Source: QYOJ01 sp043806735 (GTDB lineage Bacteria; Bacteroidota; Bacteroidia; Bacteroidales; FEN-979). Taken from it: a stretch of DNA of 64,000 nt. The position numbers and the translations under genes are program-made. Positions 8,702-16,832 of the stretch are shown one piece after another. Location of the stretch: positions 1 through 64,000 of the forward strand of contig JAZDGR010000105.1 in the NCBI GenBank assembly GCA_043806735.1, written 5' to 3'. The notes beneath the pieces were generated by a model. It worked only from the letters and a program-made list of their open reading frames with translations, ran no database searches and had not been told where the DNA came from. Position 1 is the first letter of the stretch. Each line of letters opens with the position of its first letter.

Positions 8702-9277
8702 CTATGCAAAAGTTGGTTTTTTGATACGTTCAAGAATTTGTTTCCGAAGCAGTGCCCTGGCTTTTGAGAGCTGTGACTTGGAAGTGTTTTCGCTCATATG
8801 CAGAAGATCTGCAATCTCCCGGTGAGAATAATCTTCAAATACATACAGGTTGAACACTATCCTGTATCCGGGAGGCAGATCAAGAACCATCTGAAGGATC
8901 TCCTCCTGACTTAGTTGCCCTCCAGGCAGATCCAGTGGCATACCTGAGTTTCCCTCATCGTCGGTTGGTTCCTGAATAGATTCCATGGCAACATACTGGG
9001 TCTCTTTTGATCGGTCCCGAATGTAATTTAATGCGGTGTTGACAATGATCCGTTTCATCCACCCTTCAAAGGAGCCATTTGTTCTTCTTTTGAAGGTATG
9101 GATATGTTTGATGATTTTGATGAACCCGTCGTGAAGCACATCTTCCGCATCCTCCTGATTCCCGCAGTATCGCAGGCACAGGCTTAACAAAACAGGAGCA
9201 TAGCGATCGTACAGCGTTTCATTCACAACCACTTTGTTTCGTTTGACTTCCTCCAGGGTAATCTCTTCGCTTTCCAT
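8702..9277 (-). CDS. ECF-type RNA polymerase sigma factor
   Basis: The 191-residue protein has region 2 (about residues 22-90, including LYDRYAPVLLSLCLRYCGN, EDAEDVLHDGFIKI and WMKRIIVNTALNYIRDR) and region 4 (about 123-185, with LPPGYRIVFNLYVFEDYSH and a helix-turn-helix EIADLLHMSENTSKSQLSKA). Region 3 is absent, as expected for ECF sigma factors. It is the first gene of a leftward operon with the barrel-linked anti-sigma-like protein and the PKD/T9SS protein. Upstream on the minus strand is a GGCAACTTTTT sequence (9312-9322) that could be part of an autoregulatory promoter, but I could not identify a matching -10 element with confidence. Confidence 0.93.
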   Translation of the reverse strand: MESEEITLEEVKRNKVVVNETLYDRYAPVLLSLCLRYCGNQEDAEDVLHDGFIKIIKHIHTFKRRTNGSFEGWMKRIIVNTALNYIRDRSKETQYVAMESIQEPTDDEGNSGMPLDLPGGQLSQEEILQMVLDLPPGYRIVFNLYVFEDYSHREIADLLHMSENTSKSQLSKARALLRKQILERIKKPTFA

Positions 9278-9334
9278 GCCTTACAACACTCTATATAAAC
9301 CCCAATATACGAAAAAGTTGCCTCCCGAAAAGAT

Positions 9335-9369
9335 CAAAGGCACATCGACATCGAAAAACCGTGCCTTTG
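9335..9369 (-). terminator. Possible terminator hairpin after the pyrophosphatase gene
   Basis: CAAAGGCAC (9335-9343) and GTGCCTTTG (9361-9369) form a nine-pair stem with a 17-base loop, about 40 bases past the stop of the leftward pyrophosphatase gene. There is no clear U-tract, so this may be a transcript-end stabilising hairpin and not a classical terminator. Confidence 0.4.
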
Positions 9370-9410
9370 TGCCTTCGTGGTTAATAATGCGGGAGGCGCA
9401 AACGACCGAC

Positions 9411-11825
9411 CTATTTTCTGATTCTCATCTTATAAAACGACCGGTACACAAAGTATAGCGCAATCACGCCAAATACAATGCCGATATAAGGAGCCATCCG
9501 GAAGAAGTCTTCCGAGATCGCAATTTCCATGGCAAGAAGCCCGAAAAGGGTGGTGAATTTGATAATGGGATTCAGGGCGACCGACGAAGTATCTTTAAAC
9601 GGATCGCCGACAGTATCCCCAACCACCGTGGCCGCATGAAGGGCTGTCCCTTTCTCTTTCATGTCCACTTCCACAACTTTTTTGGCATTGTCCCAGGCGC
9701 CCCCGGCATTGGCCATGAAAATGGCCTGGAACAATCCAAAGAACGCGATGGAGAGAAGGTAAGCTACAAAGAAAGAGGCAGCTGCAAAGGTTCCGGTTGC
9801 CGTAGTCGCATCCATGTCGCGGTATCCCGAAAAGAATGCAATAGCCAGTGCAAATGAGAAGATCGCCACAAAAATGTTGAACATTCCGGTTTGCGCATAC
9901 TGCGTACAGATCTTGACGACCTCTTTTGAAGTCTCCATAGAGGCCTTTTTTTCTGCATTTTCATCCAGACGGATGTTCTTTTTAATGTACTCAACCGCGC
10001 GATATGCCCCGGTTGTAACCGCCTGGATAGAGGCTCCGGTGAACCAGTAGATCACAGCACCACCGGTCAGGAATCCAAGGATTGTATACGGATTTAGTAC
10101 ATTGAGGATCTGCTCGGGTTCAATCCCGAAGTGTTTTTTAATGATCAGGATCAGGGAGAAGATCATAGTCGTGGCGCCTACCACGGCGGTCCCGATCAGT
10201 ACGGGTTTTGCGGTGGCTTTAAAGGTATTTCCGGCTCCGTCATTGGCTTCCAGAAGATGCTTGGCGTTCTCGAAATCAGGCTTGAACCCAAACTCTTTCT
10301 CAATCTCGGGGGAAACCTCGTGCTTATTCTCCTCAATCAGCGAAAGTTCATAGATCGATTGGGCATTGTCCGTTACAGGACCGTAACTGTCTACGGCAAT
10401 AGTCACCGGCCCCATCCCCAAAAAGCCAAAAGCCACCAGCCCAAAAGCAAAAATAGAGGGGTAAATCATCATGGCATCCAATCCCGACTGACTGGTCACG
10501 AAAGCAATATACATCAGGGCAAGGAAGACCATACCTTGCCAGAAAGCGCTGAAGTTCCCAGCAACGAGACCGGACAAAATATTCAGGGAAGCTCCTCCTT
10601 CGCTCGAAGCGGTCACCACTTCCTGGACATGTTTTGATTTCGGACTGGTAAATAGTTTGGTGAATTCGGGAATCAGCGCTGCACCAAGGGTACCGCAGCT
10701 GATGATGATGGATAGGGTCAGCCATAAATTGTTTGGCAGGGCTCCCAGTTGCCAGTAGCTGGCCAGGAAGGTCACCACGATGGAGAAAATCGACGTGATC
10801 CAGACCAGGTTAGTAAGGGGTCGTTCAAAATCCAGATCCTCCTTTTTGTTGTATCTCGCCTGGCTGATCAATCGGTTGATATAAAAGGAACCGATGGAGG
10901 TGATCACCATCAGCACACGCATGATGAAAATCCAGGTCAGCAGTTGCTGCTGGTACTCTTTGGTTGTTACGGCCAGCACAATGAAGGAAATTAGCGCAAC
11001 TCCGGTTACGCCATACGTTTCAAAACCGTCGGCCGTCGGGCCCACACTGTCGCCGGCGTTATCGCCCGTACAGTCAGCAATGACTCCCGGATTTCGCGGG
11101 TCGTCCTCCTTGATGCCGAAGACCACTTTCATCAGGTCAGATCCGATGTCCGCAATTTTCGTGAAAATCCCTCCGGCGATACGCAAGGCTGATGCAGCCA
11201 GTGATTCTCCGATCGCAAAGCCAATGAAACTGGCGCCGGCATAATCTCTGGGCACAAAAAGAAGAATGATCAGCATCATGATCAGCTCCACACAAATCAA
11301 AGCAACCCCGATGCTCATCCCTGCATCCAACGGAATGTTCAGGAGTTTCAAAGGCTTTCGCTCCAGCGAAGCGAATGCCATCCGGCTGTTGGCAAGCGTA
11401 TTCATGCGGATGCCAAACCAGGCAACCCCGTATGACCCCAGGATGCCGATAACCGTCCAGCTCAGGATGAGGAGCACCCCTCCAAAAGAATTGTGCTGCA
11501 GGTACCCAAAGTAAAATGCAATGCACAACCCAATGATCACAAATAGGATTACCAGAAATTTCCCTTGCTGGATCAGGTAAGTTTTGCAGGTCTCAAAGAT
11601 CACTTTTGCAACGTCCAGCATCGATTGATGGGCTTTCAGTTTCTTTACCCGGGCATATTGATACCATCCGAATAACAGACCCAGTACGCAAACCAGGAAT
11701 CCAAAATACAACAGGTTGTTCTGGGTTGTGGTCAGCTCGGGAATCACCAGATCCGCCTCTCCGGCTGTAGAGATAAAAGGCAACAGAATGGCCGCCAAAA
11801 ATGTCGAAAATCGCTTCATATGCAT
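9411..11825 (-). CDS. hppA: Membrane-bound ion-pumping pyrophosphatase
   Basis: The 804-residue integral membrane protein hydrolyses pyrophosphate and pumps H+ and/or Na+. About 16 hydrophobic segments are evident. The substrate-site motif reads EDDPRNPGVIAD followed by GDNAGDSVGPTADGFETYG near residues 235-275, and a second acidic motif is VDSYGPVTDNAQ. These variants (DNAGDSVGPTADG in place of DNVGDCAGMAADL) belong to the divergent Bacteroidota/Chlorobi branch. Lys536 in GNTFKATAK occupies the position where K+-dependent enzymes have Ala, so I infer K+ independence. H+ versus Na+ specificity cannot be settled by eye. The start could be the ATG at 11825 or the second one at 11819; a possible signal or first helix follows either. 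Confidence 0.93.
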   Translation of the reverse strand: MHMKRFSTFLAAILLPFISTAGEADLVIPELTTTQNNLLYFGFLVCVLGLLFGWYQYARVKKLKAHQSMLDVAKVIFETCKTYLIQQGKFLVILFVIIGLCIAFYFGYLQHNSFGGVLLILSWTVIGILGSYGVAWFGIRMNTLANSRMAFASLERKPLKLLNIPLDAGMSIGVALICVELIMMLIILLFVPRDYAGASFIGFAIGESLAASALRIAGGIFTKIADIGSDLMKVVFGIKEDDPRNPGVIADCTGDNAGDSVGPTADGFETYGVTGVALISFIVLAVTTKEYQQQLLTWIFIMRVLMVITSIGSFYINRLISQARYNKKEDLDFERPLTNLVWITSIFSIVVTFLASYWQLGALPNNLWLTLSIIISCGTLGAALIPEFTKLFTSPKSKHVQEVVTASSEGGASLNILSGLVAGNFSAFWQGMVFLALMYIAFVTSQSGLDAMMIYPSIFAFGLVAFGFLGMGPVTIAVDSYGPVTDNAQSIYELSLIEENKHEVSPEIEKEFGFKPDFENAKHLLEANDGAGNTFKATAKPVLIGTAVVGATTMIFSLILIIKKHFGIEPEQILNVLNPYTILGFLTGGAVIYWFTGASIQAVTTGAYRAVEYIKKNIRLDENAEKKASMETSKEVVKICTQYAQTGMFNIFVAIFSFALAIAFFSGYRDMDATTATGTFAAASFFVAYLLSIAFFGLFQAIFMANAGGAWDNAKKVVEVDMKEKGTALHAATVVGDTVGDPFKDTSSVALNPIIKFTTLFGLLAMEIAISEDFFRMAPYIGIVFGVIALYFVYRSFYKMRIRK

Positions 11826-11900
11826 GTATTTAACTTGCTGTAATTTATTTCAGCAAAAATAAAACATTTTTCAAAATCGTGAGGATTTTTTCCACAGTTG

Positions 11901-11932
11901 TTTGCCCGTTTGATAAAAATCACGTAGGTTTG
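11901..11932 (+). promoter_or_regulatory. Bacteroidota-type promoter for the nuclease-thyA-folA operon
   Basis: TTTG at 11901-11904 (-33) and TAGGTTTG at 11925-11932 (-7, matching TAnnTTTG) are 20 bases apart. The box ends 15 bases before the ATG at 11948. Confidence 0.6.
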
Positions 11933-11947
11933 TGAAAAGGAAACCGG

Positions 11948-12550
11948 ATGGCTGAAATAGGGAAAATAAGGTTGGATATTATCGGGATGTCTTATAGCCA
12001 ATCGCAAAGTGGTGCCTACGCGATCATTCTGGGAGAACGGGAAGGGAAACGAAGGCTTCCGATCATCATCGGTGGTTTCGAGGCGCAGGCCATCGCCATA
12101 GAGCTTGAAAAAATTAAAACCCCAAGGCCACTTACGCATGATCTTTTCAAATCGTTTGCCGAAACATTCAACATCGGAATTACCGAAGTCATCATAAACA
12201 AGTTCAGCGAAGGAGTTTTTTTTGCCGTGCTTATTTGTTCAGACGGAGAAACTGAACATGAGGTTGACTCCCGCACGTCCGATGCCATTGCCCTGGCCTT
12301 GCGTTTCAATTGCCCGGTTTACACCTACGAACATATTATGTTAGCTGCGGGAATTATTATGGAAGAGGAATCCCCGGAAGCCAAACCATCTGAATCGCAA
12401 AAGGATGCCCCTGACACGCCCGAAAAAGATTTTGCCGTCAACACCCTTTCCGAATTAAAGCAGTTACTGAAAAAAGCTGTGGAAAATGAGGAGTATGAAA
12501 AAGCTTCCGCCATCCGCGATGAGATCAACAAACGGAAAAGGGAAACCTAG
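11948..12550 (+). CDS. Bifunctional nuclease (BFN/DUF151) domain protein with C-terminal UVR motif
   Basis: The 200-residue protein begins with a bifunctional-nuclease domain (about residues 5-135) containing LPIIIGGFEAQAIAIELE, RPLTHDLF and the hallmark SRTSDAIALALRFNCPVYT. A proline- and acid-rich linker follows. The last about 35 residues, ELKQLLKKAVENEEYEKAS and onward, form a UVR motif of the type that lets UvrB and UvrC interact. The combination is common in Bacteroidota. The biochemical role of the domain in bacteria is uncertain; plant BFN relatives have DNase/RNase activity. It is first in a three-gene rightward run with thyA (19-base gap) and folA (9-base gap). Confidence 0.85.
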   Translation: MAEIGKIRLDIIGMSYSQSQSGAYAIILGEREGKRRLPIIIGGFEAQAIAIELEKIKTPRPLTHDLFKSFAETFNIGITEVIINKFSEGVFFAVLICSDGETEHEVDSRTSDAIALALRFNCPVYTYEHIMLAAGIIMEEESPEAKPSESQKDAPDTPEKDFAVNTLSELKQLLKKAVENEEYEKASAIRDEINKRKRET

Positions 12551-12569
12551 ATGACCTCCGGTACCAACC

Positions 12570-13364
12570 ATGAAACAATACCTCGACCTTCTTGAGTTTG
12601 TTCTGAAATCCGGTGCCACCAAATCCGACCGCACGGGAACAGGAACCATCAGTGTTTTTGGCTATCAGATGCGATTTGACCTGCAGGAAGGATTCCCGGT
12701 TATGACCACGAAAAAACTCCATTTGCGCTCCATCATTCATGAGCTTTTGTGGTTCTTAAAAGGCGAAACCAATATCCGGTATCTTCACGAGAACAAAGTG
12801 ACTATCTGGGATGAATGGGCCGATGAACAGGGTGAACTCGGTCATATCTACGGATACCAGTGGAGGTCCTGGCCGAAAGCTGATCACACCCATGTCGACC
12901 AGATATCCCGTGTAGTGGAATCTATTAAAAATATCCCGGATTCACGCAGGCATATCGTGTCTGCCTGGAATGTAGGGGAGATTGATCAGATGGCATTGCC
13001 TCCCTGCCACCTTATGTTTCAGTTTTATGTAGCCGACGGGAAACTTTCCTGTCAGATGTACCAGCGAAGCTGTGATATTTTTCTGGGAGTTCCTTTTAAT
13101 ATTGCCTCATATGCCTTGCTGACTATGATGATGGCCCAGGTGACTGGATTGACTCCCGGGGATTTTGTTCATACTCTGGGTGATGCTCACATATACCTGA
13201 ATCACATTGAGCAGGTAAAACTTCAGCTGACCCGGAAACCCTATCCGTTACCCGTAATGAAAATCAACCCCGATGTGAAACACATCCTGGATTTCAAGTT
13301 TGAGGATTTCGAGCTGCTCAATTACCAGTCACATCCCCATATCAAAGGCGAAATCTCGGTTTAA
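12570..13364 (+). CDS. thyA: Thymidylate synthase
   Basis: The enzyme methylates dUMP to dTMP using methylene-tetrahydrofolate. At 264 residues it matches the E. coli enzyme length exactly, and the catalytic Cys146 sits in ALPPCHLMFQFYV. Other family blocks are DRTGTGTISVFGYQMRFDL, FPVMTTKKLHLRSIIHELLW, GHIYGYQWRSW and QRSCDIFLGVPFNIASYALL. It is followed nine bases later by folA, which regenerates tetrahydrofolate from the dihydrofolate this reaction makes, so the pair works as a cycle. Confidence 0.98.
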   Translation: MKQYLDLLEFVLKSGATKSDRTGTGTISVFGYQMRFDLQEGFPVMTTKKLHLRSIIHELLWFLKGETNIRYLHENKVTIWDEWADEQGELGHIYGYQWRSWPKADHTHVDQISRVVESIKNIPDSRRHIVSAWNVGEIDQMALPPCHLMFQFYVADGKLSCQMYQRSCDIFLGVPFNIASYALLTMMMAQVTGLTPGDFVHTLGDAHIYLNHIEQVKLQLTRKPYPLPVMKINPDVKHILDFKFEDFELLNYQSHPHIKGEISV

Positions 13365-13373
13365 TCTGTTGAC

Positions 13374-13865
13374 ATGATCTCTATTATTGTAGCTGTTGCC
13401 GAAAATAATGCCATTGGGAAAAACAACGACCTTCTCTGGCACATTCCCGAAGATTTAAAGCGGTTTAAAAGAATCACATCTGGCCACACCGTGTTGATGG
13501 GGAAACGTACCTGGGAATCGCTTCCTGTTCACCCGCTCCCAAACCGGAGGAATATTGTAATTACCGACAACCCTGAGGATGTGTTTCCGGGCGCTGAAAG
13601 TGCTACCTCCATTGAAACTGCATTAAACCTGATAGACCCGGAGGATGAAAATTTTGTAATCGGTGGAGCCTCCATCTACCTGCAATTTTTTCCCCTCTGC
13701 GACCGGCTTTACCTGACAAAAGTGTACAAAATATTTAAAGGGGATGTCTTCTTCCCGGAACTGAATTTGCTTGAATGGGAGAGAATCTCTCGGGATGATT
13801 ATCCTCCCGATGAACACAACGATTTCGGCTATACATATTACATATTCGATCGCCTCCGACCCTGA
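13374..13865 (+). CDS. folA: Dihydrofolate reductase
   Basis: The 163-residue protein reduces dihydrofolate to tetrahydrofolate with NADPH. Visible features are the N-terminal strand MISIIVAVAENNAIGKNN, the active-site Asp27 in WHIPEDLKRFK, the NADPH-binding VLMGKRTWESL and the FVIGGASIY glycine motif. It lies nine bases after thyA and is presumably co-transcribed with it. Confidence 0.97.
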   Translation: MISIIVAVAENNAIGKNNDLLWHIPEDLKRFKRITSGHTVLMGKRTWESLPVHPLPNRRNIVITDNPEDVFPGAESATSIETALNLIDPEDENFVIGGASIYLQFFPLCDRLYLTKVYKIFKGDVFFPELNLLEWERISRDDYPPDEHNDFGYTYYIFDRLRP

Positions 13866-13908
13866 ACCCTACTATCCCATCCGGAATCTTCTTTACCCCC
13901 TCGCATCC

Positions 13909-13934
13909 CACGTCTTACGTCTCACGTCTTACGT
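13909..13934. repeat. 14-base tandem direct repeat at the gene end
   Basis: CACGTCTTACGT occurs at 13909-13920 and again at 13923-13934, separated by CT, giving a 14-base period. The repeat covers the stop codon (13922-13924) and last codons of the leftward gene, which therefore ends in repeat-encoded residues. Confidence 0.7.
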
Positions 13935-15202
13935 TTCTCTTTCCTTGCCGCCGGGAACAGGATGTTATTTAATATCAACCTGTATCCGGGGGAATTCGGA
14001 TGAAGATTGAGGTCGGTTGGCGGATCTCCAACCAGGTGCTGGTAATCCTCCGGATCGTGTCCGCCCAGGAATGTCCAGGTCCCCTTGCCAAAATCCCCAT
14101 GGATATACCGTACTTCATTCAGCGATCTATTCTCGCCCATGATCAGGACCGATGGCTTCAGAACCTGTTTATTGAAGGCTGTGGTCTGCCCCATAAATCC
14201 CGTGATAATGGTTTCGTGATCCTGACATAGCATGGTCGGAACCGGATCCCATTTTGCCGAAAATTCAAAAAGAGAAAATAGGTCATTTTTCTGGGTCATC
14301 GTACGTGGTCTGGTTTCCGTCACATCAATGGACGAAATCTCATACTCATAAGGATTCATGCTGATGGTGAAGTCTTGAAACGCAAAACATTTGGAATAAT
14401 CCAGCTTGTTCTGGGCATCCGGATCGGGCGGATCGCCGTCAAATACAATATCGCAAAGGTCCACCCCCTCAGCCGCCAGCGCAACATCGTAACTATCCGG
14501 GGCCGAGCACATGGAAAACAGGTATCCTCCACCGGCAACAAAATTCCTGATTTTCTTCGCTGTCTCAAGCTTCATCTGCGACACTTTTTGATATCCGAGT
14601 TTCCGTGCCAGTTCTTCATTGATTCGTACATCCTCCTGATACCAGGCATAGCCTTTGTATGCAGCCCAGAACTTTCCGTATTGTCCGGTAAAATCTTCGT
14701 GATGCAGATGTAGCCAGTCATAAAGGGGAAGCACGCCGGCGTGAATCTCTTCATCATAGACAACATCGTATGGAATCTCAGCATAGGTAAGCACAAGGGT
14801 CACCGCGTCATCCCAGGGTTGTTTGTTTTTAGGGGAATAAACTGCAATCCTCGGAGCTTTGTGTAGTTTGACCGTTTCCATGTTAACCTGTGGATCCGCA
14901 ATTTCAAGAAGGATTGCACTTGCCTGTCCATCACTGATAACCTGGGAGGATACTCCCCTTATCTGACATTCTTGCTCGATCTGTGTGTTATAGGGAATCA
15001 GAAAACTGCCACCCCGGTAATTCAGCAACCAGCTGACCTCAAAGTTCTGTTGCAAAACCCAGTAGGCTACCCCATAGGCTTTCAGGTGGTCCTTCTGCCT
15101 GTTATCCATAGGGATAACCAGGTAGGCTCCGCGGGAAAAAAAAGGCAAAGTAAATAGGCAAAAAAGAAAGACTGTCAGTGGAATTCTAAAACGGGATGCC
15201 AT
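13922..15202 (-). CDS. Conserved Bacteroidota secreted protein, often mislabelled asparagine synthetase B
   Basis: About 426 residues are read from the ATG at 15202 (an earlier start at 15220 overlaps dnaB further). The N-terminus is a signal peptide (RIPLTVFLFCLFTLPFFSRGA). The body contains LVIPMDNRQKDHLKAYGVAY, LNYRGGSFLIPY, APRIAVYSPKNKQPWDDAV, YDWLHLHHEDFTGQYGKF and FVAGGGYLFSMCSAPDSY. The latter half resembles a class I glutamine-amidotransferase-like or ThuA-like fold. I recall close relatives in Bacteroides databases named asparagine synthetase B, but no PP-loop ATPase domain or N-terminal Cys2 nucleophile is present, so that name is not supported. It overlaps the end of dnaB and likely shares its transcript. 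True function is unknown. Confidence 0.7.
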   Translation of the reverse strand: MASRFRIPLTVFLFCLFTLPFFSRGAYLVIPMDNRQKDHLKAYGVAYWVLQQNFEVSWLLNYRGGSFLIPYNTQIEQECQIRGVSSQVISDGQASAILLEIADPQVNMETVKLHKAPRIAVYSPKNKQPWDDAVTLVLTYAEIPYDVVYDEEIHAGVLPLYDWLHLHHEDFTGQYGKFWAAYKGYAWYQEDVRINEELARKLGYQKVSQMKLETAKKIRNFVAGGGYLFSMCSAPDSYDVALAAEGVDLCDIVFDGDPPDPDAQNKLDYSKCFAFQDFTISMNPYEYEISSIDVTETRPRTMTQKNDLFSLFEFSAKWDPVPTMLCQDHETIITGFMGQTTAFNKQVLKPSVLIMGENRSLNEVRYIHGDFGKGTWTFLGGHDPEDYQHLVGDPPTDLNLHPNSPGYRLILNNILFPAARKEKRKT

Positions 15203-16769
15203 TCGGGTCACTCTCATCATGTTCTATCTCATCCATTCTCGACATTACATTGCGAGTCCTCACTGCACCATCAAACGATGTTCCGGAATGGATATTATCC
15301 GCATAGGCATATTCTTCCTGGTAGTCAATGAATTTGGCATACCTGGCAACAAATCGCAGTTTGATATCTTTGATTGCCCCGGTCCGGTTCTTTGCAATAC
15401 TGATTTCCGCAAGTCCTGCCGTGGATTCCCCTTTCTCATCCACGTCAATCTTGTAATATTCTGGTCGGTAAATAAACAAGACCATATCGGCATCCTGCTC
15501 GATGGAACCGGATTCCCGCAGGTCGGAAAGGATCGGTTTTTTTGTACCCCCTCGTTTCTCTACTTCACGGCTTAGCTGGGATAATGCAATGATGGGTACG
15601 TTAAGCTCTTTCGCCAGTGCTTTGAGGGATCTGGAAATACTGCTGATCTCCTGTTCCCGGTTGCCTTTGTGTTCGGCGCCTCCCTGCATCAGTTGCAGGT
15701 AATCGAGAACGATCATCTCGATGGCGTGCTGCTGTTTTAACCGCCTGCTTTTCGCACGTAATTCAAAAATGGACAGGGCAGGAGTATCATCAATGAACAA
15801 AGGGGCATCGATCAAATGAGAGACTTTGCTGTTCAGCAGGTTCCACTCGTCATTGCCGAGAGTCCCTTTTTTCAGCTTTTCGGCAGGAATCCCGGTTTCA
15901 CTGGCAATTAGCCGGGTGACAAGCGACACAGCCGACATTTCCAGGGAAAAGACAGCCACTGGCTTATTGAACACGACAGCTGCATTCCGTGCCATGGTAA
16001 GAGCGAGTGCAGTTTTCCCCATGCCGGGACGGGACGCCAGAATTGCCAGGTCTGCTTTTTGCCAGCCTCCGGTAATACGGTCAAGTTCCGTAAATCCCGA
16101 ACCGACCCCGCGAAGCTGGCCATCGTGTTTCCGTCCGGCAGCAATCTCCTGGATTGCTTCTTTGACCAGGGTTTGCATGGAACGATAGGTTCTTCTCAGG
16201 CTGTTTTCACTGATGTAAAACAGATTATTTTCTGCTTTATCAAGAAGATCAAATACATCAGTCGTGTCTTCATAGGCATCTTTGATGATGTCGGATGAAA
16301 TACGGATCAGTTCCCGCTGGATATATTTCTGTAGTAAAATATGCGCATGATACTCGATATTTGCAGCAGAGGCAACCCGGTTTGTCAGCATCGTTATGTA
16401 ATACGGACCTCCGACAAGGTCCAGCTCTCCGCTCTTACGGAGAGCTTCAGTCACAGTAAGAATATCGACAGGTTCCGTACTGGCAAATAATTTCCGAATA
16501 GCTGAGAATATGATCTGATGGGCCTCTTTGTAAAAGATCTCCGGTTTCAGGATCTCAATTACTTCCGTAAGAGGATCTTTTTCAAGCATCATGGCACCGA
16601 GGACAGCCTCCTCAAGATCGATTGCCTGAGGGGGAACTTTCCCGTGATCAATAAACAATTCCGAAACAAGGTTTTTTCTCGTTCTCTTTCTGCCTACTCG
16701 CTGGGCATCATGCAGCTGCTTTTTATCCTGACCCAGCGGATCAGGTCCTTCAGGTCTCATTTCTTCCAT
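15186..16769 (-). CDS. dnaB: Replicative DNA helicase DnaB
   Basis: This is the hexameric 5'-3' helicase that unwinds DNA at the replication fork. About 527 residues are read from the ATG at 16769; an upstream in-frame start at 16832 adds 21 residues that do not look like family sequence. The N-terminal domain is marked by PPQAIDLEEAVLGAMML, and the RecA-like motor by Walker A in ASRPGMGKTALAL, Walker B in IVLDYLQLM, SQLSREVEKR and LRESGSIEQDADMV. There is no intein insertion. The short acidic tail DESDPNGIPF is of the kind seen in this family. Confidence 0.97.
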   Translation of the reverse strand: MEEMRPEGPDPLGQDKKQLHDAQRVGRKRTRKNLVSELFIDHGKVPPQAIDLEEAVLGAMMLEKDPLTEVIEILKPEIFYKEAHQIIFSAIRKLFASTEPVDILTVTEALRKSGELDLVGGPYYITMLTNRVASAANIEYHAHILLQKYIQRELIRISSDIIKDAYEDTTDVFDLLDKAENNLFYISENSLRRTYRSMQTLVKEAIQEIAAGRKHDGQLRGVGSGFTELDRITGGWQKADLAILASRPGMGKTALALTMARNAAVVFNKPVAVFSLEMSAVSLVTRLIASETGIPAEKLKKGTLGNDEWNLLNSKVSHLIDAPLFIDDTPALSIFELRAKSRRLKQQHAIEMIVLDYLQLMQGGAEHKGNREQEISSISRSLKALAKELNVPIIALSQLSREVEKRGGTKKPILSDLRESGSIEQDADMVLFIYRPEYYKIDVDEKGESTAGLAEISIAKNRTGAIKDIKLRFVARYAKFIDYQEEYAYADNIHSGTSFDGAVRTRNVMSRMDEIEHDESDPNGIPF

Positions 16770-16832
16770 GATCCAAAAATAATCTTTCCGGGAAAGGAAT
16801 CTTCCAAAAGGATAGATTTTATTTATTAACAA

